From the NCBI GenBank assembly GCA_018399685.1, contig JAGYOK010000001.1:62001-126000 (forward strand): 64,000 bases of DNA. Direction: 5' to 3'. Positions within the stretch are counted from its first letter, which is position 1. Each line of letters opens with the position of its first letter. Shown piece after piece: positions 9,383 to 18,990 of the stretch. Both the position numbers and the translations under genes were made by a program. This stretch comes from Alphaproteobacteria bacterium. Lineage in GTDB: Bacteria > Pseudomonadota > Alphaproteobacteria > Micavibrionales > Micavibrionaceae. Below the pieces are notes generated by a model that searched no databases, was not told the DNA's origin, and saw nothing but the letters and a program-made list of their open reading frames with translations.

Positions 9383-10294
9383 TCATTTAGTAAGTAACAA
9401 ATCCAGCACCGCCATACGGGCATAAACGCCGTTTTCGACCTGTTTTGCCATGCGGCTATATTTCATATCATCGGCCAGTTCGCCAGAAATTTCGATCCCG
9501 CGATTCATTGGGCCAGGGTGCATAACCATAACATCTGGCTTAGCCGCTTTCAGGCGCTCGTGAGTCAAACCGTAATTCTTGAAATAAGTGTCATCATCAG
9601 GGAGTCCCTTTTTATCTGCTATGCGCTCTTTTTGAACGCGCAGCATCATCACCACGTCGCAATCATCAATGCCTTCATCAAGTGAATCGTAGTATGTTAT
9701 TCCCTTTACCGGCATTTTTTCCGGCTTAAAGAAATCCGGAGCAACAAAACGTAAATTAGCACCCATTTTGGTCAGTAAATGAGCATTAGAGTTGGCCACT
9801 CGGCTATGCGAAATATCTCCACAAATTGCTACGTTCAAGCCTTTCAACGAGCCCTTTTCCTGTATCATCGTTAAAGCATCTAGTAAGGCTTGTGTAGGGT
9901 GTGCGCGATAGCTATCTCCAGCATTAATAACCGGACATTCCATGCGCTCGGCCACCTTGATAGGTGCGCCATATTCGCTGTGACGAATCACAACCGCGTC
10001 GGGCTTCATAGCGCCTAAAGTATCAATGGTGTCTTGAAAACTCTCATTTTTGTTAAGCGAACTAACGCCAGCGTTCCAGTTTATAAGCTCTGCGCCTAGC
10101 CTTAAAGCGGCAAAATTAAAAGACGTCACCGTCCGTGTTGAATTCTCAAAAAATAAAGTCATAACGACTTTGTCTTTTAGCTTTTCTCGATCCCATTCTC
10201 CGCCGTTAAGGGCGTCTGCGTAAAACTGCGCCAAGTCTAAGATTTCTTTGATCTCACTTACGCTAAGTTCGTCTATGTCAAGTAGATGCTCCAT
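9383..10294 (-). CDS. pyrB: Aspartate carbamoyltransferase catalytic subunit
   Basis: FFENSTRT, HPTQALLDALT, VMHPGPMNRG motifs. Confidence 0.97.
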   Translation of the reverse strand: MEHLLDIDELSVSEIKEILDLAQFYADALNGGEWDREKLKDKVVMTLFFENSTRTVTSFNFAALRLGAELINWNAGVSSLNKNESFQDTIDTLGAMKPDAVVIRHSEYGAPIKVAERMECPVINAGDSYRAHPTQALLDALTMIQEKGSLKGLNVAICGDISHSRVANSNAHLLTKMGANLRFVAPDFFKPEKMPVKGITYYDSLDEGIDDCDVVMMLRVQKERIADKKGLPDDDTYFKNYGLTHERLKAAKPDVMVMHPGPMNRGIEISGELADDMKYSRMAKQVENGVYARMAVLDLLLTK

Positions 10295-10381
10295 GTTCTT
10301 TCCCGTCCACGTTGTTAATTCTCAATGATGTTATGCAATATCAGGAAATGCACTGGTTTTATTTCAATGTCCAGTAGATTC

Positions 10382-10891
10382 TTAAAACAACCCTTGTATG
10401 AATGTGTGGTATTTGAGTGCGGCACAAACAATAATTCCAACAATAAAGCCCGGTCCCGCTGGGATAGAAAGAGTGTTAAACGGAACCTTTTTCTTCATCA
10501 CAAAACGCGAATAAAAAATAATACCTAAGCCATGAAAAACACCCGCCAACGCACCAAGTGCCATGGCAAGGAAAATATATTCGCTACCCAGCCATATTCC
10601 TGCCGCTCCGATGAGCTTAACATCGCCAATACCCAGTGTATCAATGCCATAAAACTTGTTTCCAAAGCTGCGAATCACTAATAATAGACTACTGCTTAGA
10701 ACGGTGGCTATAAACAGATCCAGGGGGTGAGCTTCGCTAAAACCACTTATAATATGAAAAGCCAGACCGGCAAAAAAGAACTGGAGGACATAACGATTCG
10801 GCAGCAGGCGCGTCTTCAGGTCTATACAAAAAAGCAAAACCAAAATAAAAAGAGAATAAATTATTACAGATACTAAGGCGAAAGAGGTCAT
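10382..10891 (-). CDS. Prepilin peptidase, A24 family (CpaA-like, no N-methylase domain)
   Basis: 169 aa multi-TM; DLKTRLLPN and GIGDVKLIGAAG match the catalytic Asp motifs of A24 peptidases. Confidence 0.88.
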   Translation of the reverse strand: MTSFALVSVIIYSLFILVLLFCIDLKTRLLPNRYVLQFFFAGLAFHIISGFSEAHPLDLFIATVLSSSLLLVIRSFGNKFYGIDTLGIGDVKLIGAAGIWLGSEYIFLAMALGALAGVFHGLGIIFYSRFVMKKKVPFNTLSIPAGPGFIVGIIVCAALKYHTFIQGLF

Positions 10892-10913
10892 AAATTGTGT
10901 TATAACACAATTT
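10892..10913. promoter_or_regulatory. Perfect 22-bp palindrome abutting the prepilin peptidase start codon; candidate operator
   Basis: AAATTGTGTTATAACACAATTT is exactly self-complementary and lies in the divergent intergenic region. Confidence 0.6.
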
Positions 10914-11025
10914 GTTTGTTATTAAGATTCTATTTACGCTTCATTTATGATGTCCGTCATGTAATTTTGTGACTGATAAAAGATGCAGAAAAAGCTATAA
11001 ATTAACTACAGGATGATAGATTAAA

Positions 11026-11397
11026 GTGAGCCAGAAAAATATTCTTGTTATTGAAGATAATGATTTTGTTCGAATGCAGCTTTGCCGCTTTTTGATCGAT
11101 GAAGGGTTTGAAGCGCTCGAAGCAATCGATGGAGAGCAAGCACTTTATATTCTGTCTGGTAATAGCATTGATATGATCGTAGCAGATGTGCGCATGGAAC
11201 CAGTAAATGGTTTTGAGTTAATCAGCGTTCTGCGCGGGCAGGGAAACAAAACACCGGTTCTTGTTGTCACAGGTGATGAAAATGCTGATATTCTAAGCGA
11301 GGCTTCCAGGCTAGGTGTTGCGGCGGTACTAAAGAAACCGGTACAAAAAGAACGGTTGATTAAATCAGTTTCACGTATTTTGAACGTGGAAAAATAA
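11026..11397 (+). CDS. CheY-like response regulator receiver protein
   Basis: IEDND, VADVRM phospho-Asp, VVTGD, LKKPVQ; single REC domain, GTG start. Confidence 0.92.
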   Translation: MSQKNILVIEDNDFVRMQLCRFLIDEGFEALEAIDGEQALYILSGNSIDMIVADVRMEPVNGFELISVLRGQGNKTPVLVVTGDENADILSEASRLGVAAVLKKPVQKERLIKSVSRILNVEK

Positions 11398-11469
11398 GAT
11401 GCCGGATGCTACATTTAAAGACGTGTTTGAATTAATGTCAGATATAAACGACAAGGTTTAGAGGTTAGT

Positions 11470-12906
11470 TTGCTGCTATCAGTGAGGAGTTTCTCCTCGG
11501 TTTTCTTATTATATTTATTTGGCGCGCTCTTGGGGTTGGGGGCGTGCTCACCCGTAGATATACCTGGTGCTCGCAACTTGTCGATTCCTTCCCCTACAAT
11601 GGCCGCACAGCGCAAGGATGCGGTTAATGAAAAATCCGATAGTGTTATATATTTACCACTTGGCAGCGATGTTCTGGTTCCTAAAACGGCTTCTGGTATC
11701 GGGCTGCCAAAAGAGATTGTCGGGCCGTTTGAGCTTCGCTCTGAAACTGTGGCAGGCGCGCTACAGTTGATCTTAGCCGACTACGAAGTCTCGATGGCTT
11801 TTGAAAGTGATGAGGCATTTTCTCGCACAATTACCGTAGCAAATTTGCACGGGCCGCTCAGTAGAGTGGTGAAGCGTGTATGCAGTCTGGCTGATTTGTA
11901 TTGTTCTTATGATGACGGGTTGCTGGTTGTTAAGGAAACTCAAACATTTACTGTTACCGTACCCCCTGTAGGAGGAGAGACAGATATTTTGAGTTCTTTG
12001 GCAACCGGGGTTCAGGCAATTACGGGAACTTCTCCCATTACCGAATCTTCAACCCGCACCATTATCTATGAGGCCACGAACAGAACGGCAGAGCTTGCGG
12101 AGCGTTACTTTCAGCGAGTACGGGCGAGTACGGCATTGATTGTCTTCGAGGTCTATATTTGGGAAGTTTCATTGAATAGTGGAAATTCTACAGGAATTGA
12201 TTGGGAGGGTATAGATTCTATCGGAAAATATACAACAGGCATAAACATTTCCGGCGGAGCTAATGCTAACTATTCACCAATCAGTATAGGCCTTCCGACA
12301 ACGGGAGGGTTCTCCTTCGGATCAAACGATGTTTTTGAGTTTATATCTTCATTCGGCGCTGTTAAGACAATTTCACAGCCGCAAATTACCGTACTTTCTG
12401 GGGCTCAGGCAAGTTTACGTGCGGCAGATACGGTGAATTACGTGTCTGCACTCACGCGTTCAACTGATAACGGAGAGGTGACTGTTTCTACGGAAACTGA
12501 TTCGGTAGATACAGGGTTTACGCTTACTATTTCAAGTAACTGGGACAATGCAACGGTTTATGGAACCATTAAAATTTCTTTAGAGGAATTTAGAGGCTTC
12601 CAGAATTTTGATGCAGACGGCACAACGCTGCAATTACCTGAAACTACCGAAAGAGAGCTTTCAACACAGGTTCGGATCCGTCCCGGTGATTCGTTGCTGA
12701 TAGCAGGATTGGTGCGGGAAAGTGATGAGTTTAGCTCTGATGGTATCGGATTCGATATGCCGTTTTTTCCAACATCCAGAACTGCTGAAAAAGCAAATAC
12801 AGAGCTTGTATTTCTTCTAAAACCACGTGTTATAGTATACACATCCGAGGGTGTTGGCAGTGGTGGTGGCAGTGAAATATATGCCGATGATATGAATCGC
12901 TATTAG
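11470..12906 (+). CDS. Type IVb pilus/T2SS-like lipoprotein secretin (PilN-type)
   Basis: Lipobox-like LGLGACSP; secretin core (SQPQITVLSGAQASLRAADTVNYV, VRIRPGDSLLIAGLVRES, ELVFLLKPRVI). Start TTG 11470 or GTG 11482 uncertain. Confidence 0.88.
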   Translation: MLLSVRSFSSVFLLYLFGALLGLGACSPVDIPGARNLSIPSPTMAAQRKDAVNEKSDSVIYLPLGSDVLVPKTASGIGLPKEIVGPFELRSETVAGALQLILADYEVSMAFESDEAFSRTITVANLHGPLSRVVKRVCSLADLYCSYDDGLLVVKETQTFTVTVPPVGGETDILSSLATGVQAITGTSPITESSTRTIIYEATNRTAELAERYFQRVRASTALIVFEVYIWEVSLNSGNSTGIDWEGIDSIGKYTTGINISGGANANYSPISIGLPTTGGFSFGSNDVFEFISSFGAVKTISQPQITVLSGAQASLRAADTVNYVSALTRSTDNGEVTVSTETDSVDTGFTLTISSNWDNATVYGTIKISLEEFRGFQNFDADGTTLQLPETTERELSTQVRIRPGDSLLIAGLVRESDEFSSDGIGFDMPFFPTSRTAEKANTELVFLLKPRVIVYTSEGVGSGGGSEIYADDMNRY

Positions 12907-13141
12907 ATCCTGACCTTAAAATTTCTATCATTATTTTGAGGGGTAATGTGCAAGGATATGTATCCTAAAGTATATAACGTACAGCGGAAATACCTTGTAT
13001 AGACCACGTACAGACGCCAAATAAAACTATTTTTCCACATATATGTGATATATTATCTTTTTTGGTTACAAATCCCTATGTTTCTGTAAATATTGTGTAT
13101 AATAATAAGGGGTTATTGCTGTCCACAAAAGTTCAATAAAG

Positions 13142-14758
13142 ATGCGTTCGCACAAGTTTAAAATAATTGCTTTTTTTATTATCGTCTTAGCTATAATTCT
13201 GGACGCAGAAGGTGCTTTTGCACAGTATAGGGGTTTTGATTCACCAACATCACGTATGTCTGGTGGATCATCTTTCGGACTAATTCCCGTCAAGTCATTA
13301 ATTGACGGAGGATCGATCCCTGTTGGTGCTTCTGCACAAGTCGTTGTTTTATTCCGCAACGAGGGGGCGCAGGATGTTGAGACAGGTCTTATAAACCTGT
13401 ATCCGTCTTCAAATATAACCGCGGATATTTCGCTAAACCAGTGCGCAACCGGCCTTTCTTCCGGCGCTGAGTGCGCTGTAGCTATATCGGTAAAAGGGCT
13501 GCAAGCAGGAGCATGGCGCCTTGAAATGCTTATGCGCCATTCAGGGCGTACTCGGCTTGTAACTGCAACAGTTTCAGGCAAAGTGGAGGCCGGTTCAGAT
13601 AGCTCAAATCGCCTTTCTAGTGATATTGAGGCTATCCCGGACAGTCTGGATTTTGGTTCACTTAGCTCCAGCCAAACCCTGATCAAATCGATTATTTTGC
13701 GCAATACAACATCCAGTACTGTTAATATCTCCGAAGTCGCGATGAATGCCGCCGATAGTGCCGGTTACGTTGTAGAAACAGACTGCTCTGAGTTAAAAGC
13801 GGGGCAGGCGTGTATTGCAACAATTGTCTGGGCTCCGAAAAGAACCGGCCCGGCTACCGGTGTTCTTATTATTCGTCATGACGGGCCAACAGCATTAACC
13901 AGCATTGCAATAAAAGGTGAGTACAAGCCTGATGATGTGGAAGAGGCCGAAGGATTTCCTGAAGCAGTACCCGGGCGCGGTCTCCTTGTGTCTTCCCAAA
14001 CAGAATTTGATTTTGGTGATAACATTTCCTCAGCCTCAACAATGACGGTTTCGCTTGTTAACACAGGAGATACTGCGTTGACATTGGGAGAGGTTAAGAT
14101 TTCTGGTGGTGATAATGGTTTAACACTGGCCAACACAGGCTGCTCTGAAGGTTTGGAGTTAAACCCTATTGAAGCCTGCCCTCTTACTTTGACATGGTCG
14201 CCAACGCGTCTGGGTAGTGTCGTTGACGATGTTCAGGTTGTTCACAATGGTGCGCGTGGCATTCTTGTTCTTCCCGTGAGAGGGGAAGCAACAGCAACAG
14301 TAAGCCAGGATCAAAAGGCAATTGTGATTAGCTCGAATGGTAAAAGGGTGCAAAGCGTGGTTAGTAATGAAAATGCCAAGTCTTCAAATGATAATTCCGC
14401 AACAAAGGAAGCTGAAAAGACGAAGACTTCTAAAAAAGCAAAGCCTGCCACTTCTGCATCTTCTTCAACAAGTTCTATGAATTCATCAAGCGCCCTTGAC
14501 GGCCTTGTTATCACATCTTTTTCAGCAAGCCGGGCAATAGTAAATGGCCCCGGGGGGAGCCGTCTGGTGTTTGATGGTGAACCTATTATGTTTGGCGGGG
14601 TTATATGGGATGTAAGTATCCAGAAGAATGGCATTGAGTTTATTAGCGAAACAAGCCGTGTATTACTTCTGTTTGATCGTTCTTTGTCTTCGGTTAATCG
14701 TGTAACCGGGCAATCCTCCAATAGCAAGTCTTCAAGCTCTTCATCGTCCGGTGGCTAA
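13142..14758 (+). CDS. Secreted protein with about three ASH-like beta-sandwich repeats, Ser-rich linker and C-terminal PilP/GspC HR-like domain
   Basis: Signal peptide; repeats with DFGSLSSSQTLIKSIILRNTTSS / DFGDNISSASTMTVSLVNTGDTALTL and paired Cys; C-term DGLVITSFSASRAIVNGPGGSRLVFDGEPIMFGGVIWDVSIQKNGIEFI. Confidence 0.65.
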   Translation: MRSHKFKIIAFFIIVLAIILDAEGAFAQYRGFDSPTSRMSGGSSFGLIPVKSLIDGGSIPVGASAQVVVLFRNEGAQDVETGLINLYPSSNITADISLNQCATGLSSGAECAVAISVKGLQAGAWRLEMLMRHSGRTRLVTATVSGKVEAGSDSSNRLSSDIEAIPDSLDFGSLSSSQTLIKSIILRNTTSSTVNISEVAMNAADSAGYVVETDCSELKAGQACIATIVWAPKRTGPATGVLIIRHDGPTALTSIAIKGEYKPDDVEEAEGFPEAVPGRGLLVSSQTEFDFGDNISSASTMTVSLVNTGDTALTLGEVKISGGDNGLTLANTGCSEGLELNPIEACPLTLTWSPTRLGSVVDDVQVVHNGARGILVLPVRGEATATVSQDQKAIVISSNGKRVQSVVSNENAKSSNDNSATKEAEKTKTSKKAKPATSASSSTSSMNSSSALDGLVITSFSASRAIVNGPGGSRLVFDGEPIMFGGVIWDVSIQKNGIEFISETSRVLLLFDRSLSSVNRVTGQSSNSKSSSSSSSGG

Positions 14759-14806
14759 CCGGTAAGAAGGGTAATATTGTTTTTATGAAAAATCTGGGTC
14801 AGTGTA

Positions 14807-16615
14807 ATGAGTGAGAACCCTCCATCACAGGAGCCAAATAACGAAGCGCCTAAAGCGCCTGGCGAAGAAGTAAAAGCCTCTCTGGCAATAAACCCTGACA
14901 GGGGTGCTATGACCAGAGAGCAATTAGCAATACGTCGTCGTGAGAAGGCAAAAGAGGGACGTGAGCGTTACCTAGATATGGTTCAACGCGAGCGTGTAAT
15001 GTTGCTGGAGCAGGGAATTGCCCGCTCTACGGAGCAGCTATTGGATATGGCCGGTGCGGTCACTTCTACAGAAGACGATGAAGAGGCAATTAAAGATCGC
15101 GCTACCGGCGATCAGTTGCGCTCTATTTTACCGGTCCAATCATGGCTCCCGCTGCGTATCCATTTGATAGGATTAAAAGACGGTGTTTTGACTATTGCGC
15201 CATTGTACGAGATGCAAGATCGCCAGATAGAGGCGCTCATGTCTACGGCAAAGCGCAGTGGTTTCCGTGTGGATAAGGTGGAAATCGAGATATGGGATCG
15301 TAAAGAGCTTACCGACACCCTGCGGGCTGTGCATGATTTGTCCGCCGATCGGTGTGAAAAAACACTTTCTCAATGGCTTGGAGATATTGATAATGGCCTG
15401 CTTTTAAACCAGTTTCAGCGTGACATGCTGGCAGAAGCTTTGCAAATGCGCGCATCCGACATTCATCTTGTACATGATAATACCCCCGAAACACCAAACT
15501 GGATTCAATACCGTATCGATGGGGATTTGCTGCCGATGCATCTTTTGCCCGCCGATTCGATGGCTCGTTTGACAACATTGCTCAAAAGGGATGCAGGGCT
15601 GAACTTTGGTGATCGTGTTACCCCGAAAGACGGACGCTTTGGGTTTCAATGGCAGGGACGCTCTATTGATGTTCGTGTGGCCGCTGGGCCGCATGCTCAG
15701 GATGGTGAAAAGATTACTTTGCGTTTGCTTGATCGTGCATCACTAAAAGGATTTGATGACCTTTTCCGTCGCCATCTGGACGTTGCGGATTCTTTATCAA
15801 AACTTCTTTCTCCGGAAATCAAAGGTGCGGGCGGATTGATTTTGCTATCCGGGCCGACCGGCTCTGGTAAAACAACAACGCTCTACGCGTGTGTTCAGCA
15901 TATTGACAGGCGCCGCAAACATGTACTTACGATTGAAGATCCGATTGAATATGAACTGCGTTACGCTACGCAATGGCAAGTTAGGCACGGCATGGCCGGT
16001 GGAGAATTTGCAGATCTGATCCGCGCTGCCATGCGTCATGACCCTGATTATATTGTTATCGGGGAAATGCGTGACCCTGATACAGTAGAGACATCGCTGC
16101 GCGCCGCGGAATCCGGGCATACTGTTATTTCTACGGTGCACGCAGATACTGCTTTGCAAACTTTTGAGCGCTTGCGCTCACTCATCCCCGCCACGCGTGA
16201 GCGTTCATCAACCTATACATTGGCGCAACAGGTTGGAGCCATTTTAAACCAGCGGCTGGTACGAACACTTTGTCAGGGTTGTGCACACACAAAGAGGGCG
16301 GGCGAGGTACTAAGCCCGGATATTTTAGAGCATGTTGGTTTGGACAAGAATCAGGAAGTACGATTACATAACTCTAGCGGTTGTGATCTATGCAGCCGTA
16401 CAGGTATTTCAGGCCGAACACTTCTTCTGGATGCATTATTGATTAATTTACCCCCTTCGCAGCGTAACGAGATATATGAGGCTTTGTTGCTTAATGTTAA
16501 CAATATTAAAAATATCGACGGGGTTTTGGTTTATTCGCGTAAAGATGGTTTACTGGATCTGGTCGTTTCAGGGATGGTCGATCCGATTGCCGCAATTTCA
16601 TATCTTGATGAATAA
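14807..16615 (+). CDS. GspE/PilB/PilQ-type secretion/pilus assembly ATPase
   Basis: Walker A GPTGSGKTTTLYA, IEDPIEYEL, VIGEMRDPDTVETSLRAAESGHTVISTVHA, C-terminal CxxC...CxxC. Confidence 0.95.
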   Translation: MSENPPSQEPNNEAPKAPGEEVKASLAINPDRGAMTREQLAIRRREKAKEGRERYLDMVQRERVMLLEQGIARSTEQLLDMAGAVTSTEDDEEAIKDRATGDQLRSILPVQSWLPLRIHLIGLKDGVLTIAPLYEMQDRQIEALMSTAKRSGFRVDKVEIEIWDRKELTDTLRAVHDLSADRCEKTLSQWLGDIDNGLLLNQFQRDMLAEALQMRASDIHLVHDNTPETPNWIQYRIDGDLLPMHLLPADSMARLTTLLKRDAGLNFGDRVTPKDGRFGFQWQGRSIDVRVAAGPHAQDGEKITLRLLDRASLKGFDDLFRRHLDVADSLSKLLSPEIKGAGGLILLSGPTGSGKTTTLYACVQHIDRRRKHVLTIEDPIEYELRYATQWQVRHGMAGGEFADLIRAAMRHDPDYIVIGEMRDPDTVETSLRAAESGHTVISTVHADTALQTFERLRSLIPATRERSSTYTLAQQVGAILNQRLVRTLCQGCAHTKRAGEVLSPDILEHVGLDKNQEVRLHNSSGCDLCSRTGISGRTLLLDALLINLPPSQRNEIYEALLLNVNNIKNIDGVLVYSRKDGLLDLVVSGMVDPIAAISYLDE

Positions 16616-16639
16616 GATTAGTTTTTTAGGTAGCAATAT

Positions 16640-17860
16640 ATGCAGCAATGGTTAGTAGAAATAGCTTACGAAACACGTACAGGTGCTAAAAAAGTGACGG
16701 AAGCTTTCTTTTTGCCCACCATTGATGATGTGCGCGCTGCTGTGACAAAAAAAGGAGGATATGTCTTAAATGTTCGCCCTTATTCTCGTTCTCCGTTGGA
16801 GCGCCTTCTGGCTAAATCCACATGGTGGCAGGTACGGCTTTTGCGTGGAATTCAGTTCAGGACACAAACGGCTTCGCCAGGTGTGGCACTGTGGAAAATT
16901 ATTCAGGCAGAAGATAATCCGCGCAGGCAAAATATTTTGGCACCTGCGAGGGAGGCTCTCACACGCGGCCTTGGCGTTATAGAAGCGCTTAAAGCTTTGA
17001 ATATCTTTGATCATGGAACATTGGCTATTTTAGCGGGTTCTGAACAGGCTAACAAGCTTAGTGAGGGGATCCCTCACGCTATCCAATCCATCACTGAAAA
17101 ACGAAAAAATACCCGTGCAGTGGTCGGGACGCTTGCATGGCTAGGATTTGATGTGTTCTCTATCGTTAGTTCCCTGTGGGCAGGTAAAGGGATGGTCTTA
17201 AGCTGGTTTAGAGACAATAGACCAGTAGATCCAGTGGAGCGCGAAAGTTTTGATCTTGTAGTAAATAATCTGGAAATCATATGGGATGTTCTTATATGGG
17301 TCGCAGTATCTTTTGGTGTCATTATGGCGTGGTGTGTTTTTTCATTTTGGATAAACCGCGGAAAAAAAGACTGGCCTACAGCCAGATTTGTTAGGATTAT
17401 TCCATTGATCGGCTCTTATTTGCGAGATCTGGCTTTTGCCGATTCAATGATGGCAGCTGCGCGTATGATACGTGGACGTGTGCAAATTGACATTGCTTTG
17501 AATCAATCAGAAGAGGCCTCCAGCGTACCGGAAGTGGGAGAATACTGGCGGGAAGCATCCAAAAATCTCGATCGTGGTATTGGCCTTGGAGTTGCTCTTG
17601 ACCGGAAACCTCTAAGACGTAGCGAGCGCCTTGAATTAGCAGGCTTGTCCGATCTCGGACAAGTTGCTACAGTCATGGAATCAATTGCCGAAATGAGGGC
17701 ATCTTCTGCAAGAACCAGACACAAATTCATCGTTTGGATTGCATTTGCTTTGACAGGCGTATTCCTTGCGGTAGCTTTCGGTAGTGCTATTTACGCTCTA
17801 ACTGTTATGAATATGAGTATGGATTCTATGATGGGTGGTTTGATGCAAGGAGCTATGTAA
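16640..17860 (+). CDS. GspF/PilC/PilR-type inner-membrane platform protein
   Basis: 406 aa, TM segments at about 175 and 205-230 and the C-terminus, GspF-like repeats, located after the ATPase. Confidence 0.82.
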   Translation: MQQWLVEIAYETRTGAKKVTEAFFLPTIDDVRAAVTKKGGYVLNVRPYSRSPLERLLAKSTWWQVRLLRGIQFRTQTASPGVALWKIIQAEDNPRRQNILAPAREALTRGLGVIEALKALNIFDHGTLAILAGSEQANKLSEGIPHAIQSITEKRKNTRAVVGTLAWLGFDVFSIVSSLWAGKGMVLSWFRDNRPVDPVERESFDLVVNNLEIIWDVLIWVAVSFGVIMAWCVFSFWINRGKKDWPTARFVRIIPLIGSYLRDLAFADSMMAAARMIRGRVQIDIALNQSEEASSVPEVGEYWREASKNLDRGIGLGVALDRKPLRRSERLELAGLSDLGQVATVMESIAEMRASSARTRHKFIVWIAFALTGVFLAVAFGSAIYALTVMNMSMDSMMGGLMQGAM

Positions 17861-17874
17861 GGATAAAGGCAAAT

Positions 17875-18948
17875 ATGGAAGAAGAAAATAAACAGCAAAA
17901 TCCGGATCAAGCAGTTGGTAATCCATTACCGCCGCTTGGTCAGGAGCAATCTCTTGGCCCGGAAAGGCAGGTAGGAGAAAACCCGACGGAAGCCCCCAGA
18001 CAAAAGGGTGTTAAACCCGGTATAGCGGACATTCTTGCCGGTGAAGCTGGCGATTTTAAGAAAAATATACAACCATATCTTCCCGGTGAGTTAATCGGCG
18101 GTTCAATCCCCCATGTTTATGGTACAGAAGATGAAGCGGTCTGGAATGCTGCATCACAAGCATGTGGGACAGAACGTGTGCACTATGTTTATTCAGTTGA
18201 TGGAGGACGTATATGGTATTTGGCTTGCCCTTCATCATCATTATCCTCAAACCCTGATAGCTGGTGCCCTCTTGCTGCGGCTTTACCCGGAAACAGCGAA
18301 CATTGGGATAAAGAAACGGTCTATCTTTATGAACAAGAAGGTATGGCTTCAGCGCTAAGATGGGATCCAGAAACAGGACGCATGCAAGTATTCCTTGGCG
18401 CCACACGTACCATTTTGCCGCGTATGCAAAGTATGGACGCAAATTTTGTAACGATTAACCCGGAATCTGCCAGCATCGCTTTATGGCGTAACAGGATGCT
18501 TCACACCGAAAAACTATCCAGAGCTGTTATACGTGTGCTTATTCTTATGGGCATGGGAGTAAACGCTGTTGCTATGTTTGTATTGTTTTTCAGCGTTCTT
18601 TCCGTTGCCTTTATTCACGGTAACTTAAATAAAATCAAAGAAGAAACAGATCAGGCTGCGTTTAAGCTTATGGAGAATGCGGCCGAGGTGATGCAAAGCG
18701 ATACAATCAGACATATGGCAAGGGTTCAGAATCTGTTGGATAATCTTGCACAGGCGAACGGCTATCTGGTAAGATACGAAGTTTCAGGGAAACGCACAGA
18801 TTGGAATGCTGTTGTTCCGACCGCGTTGTCGGATCAGGCACGCACAGATACAAGCTATATAGATGTTGTAGGAAGTAGCGTGAGAAAACACGTGCCTAAA
18901 GTTACAAAAGAAGATGAGGACAACGTCCGTCTCATAGGGAATAAATAA
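17875..18948 (+). CDS. Bitopic pilus-assembly candidate (large cytoplasmic domain, one TM, periplasmic coiled coil)
   Basis: 357 aa; TM VLILMGMGVNAVAMFVLFFSVLSVAF followed by a predicted helix; position suggests a PilN/PilO-like role; no family recognised. Confidence 0.6.
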   Translation: MEEENKQQNPDQAVGNPLPPLGQEQSLGPERQVGENPTEAPRQKGVKPGIADILAGEAGDFKKNIQPYLPGELIGGSIPHVYGTEDEAVWNAASQACGTERVHYVYSVDGGRIWYLACPSSSLSSNPDSWCPLAAALPGNSEHWDKETVYLYEQEGMASALRWDPETGRMQVFLGATRTILPRMQSMDANFVTINPESASIALWRNRMLHTEKLSRAVIRVLILMGMGVNAVAMFVLFFSVLSVAFIHGNLNKIKEETDQAAFKLMENAAEVMQSDTIRHMARVQNLLDNLAQANGYLVRYEVSGKRTDWNAVVPTALSDQARTDTSYIDVVGSSVRKHVPKVTKEDEDNVRLIGNK

Positions 18949-18990
18949 ACTTATATAACATGTTGTTGTAATTATATTATTGGTAGAAAA

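Noticed and set aside
13066-13704. 212-aa minus-strand ORF
   Set aside because: Antisense to the ASH/HR gene with low-complexity Ser/Pro/Arg composition; no RBS or domain; shadow ORF.
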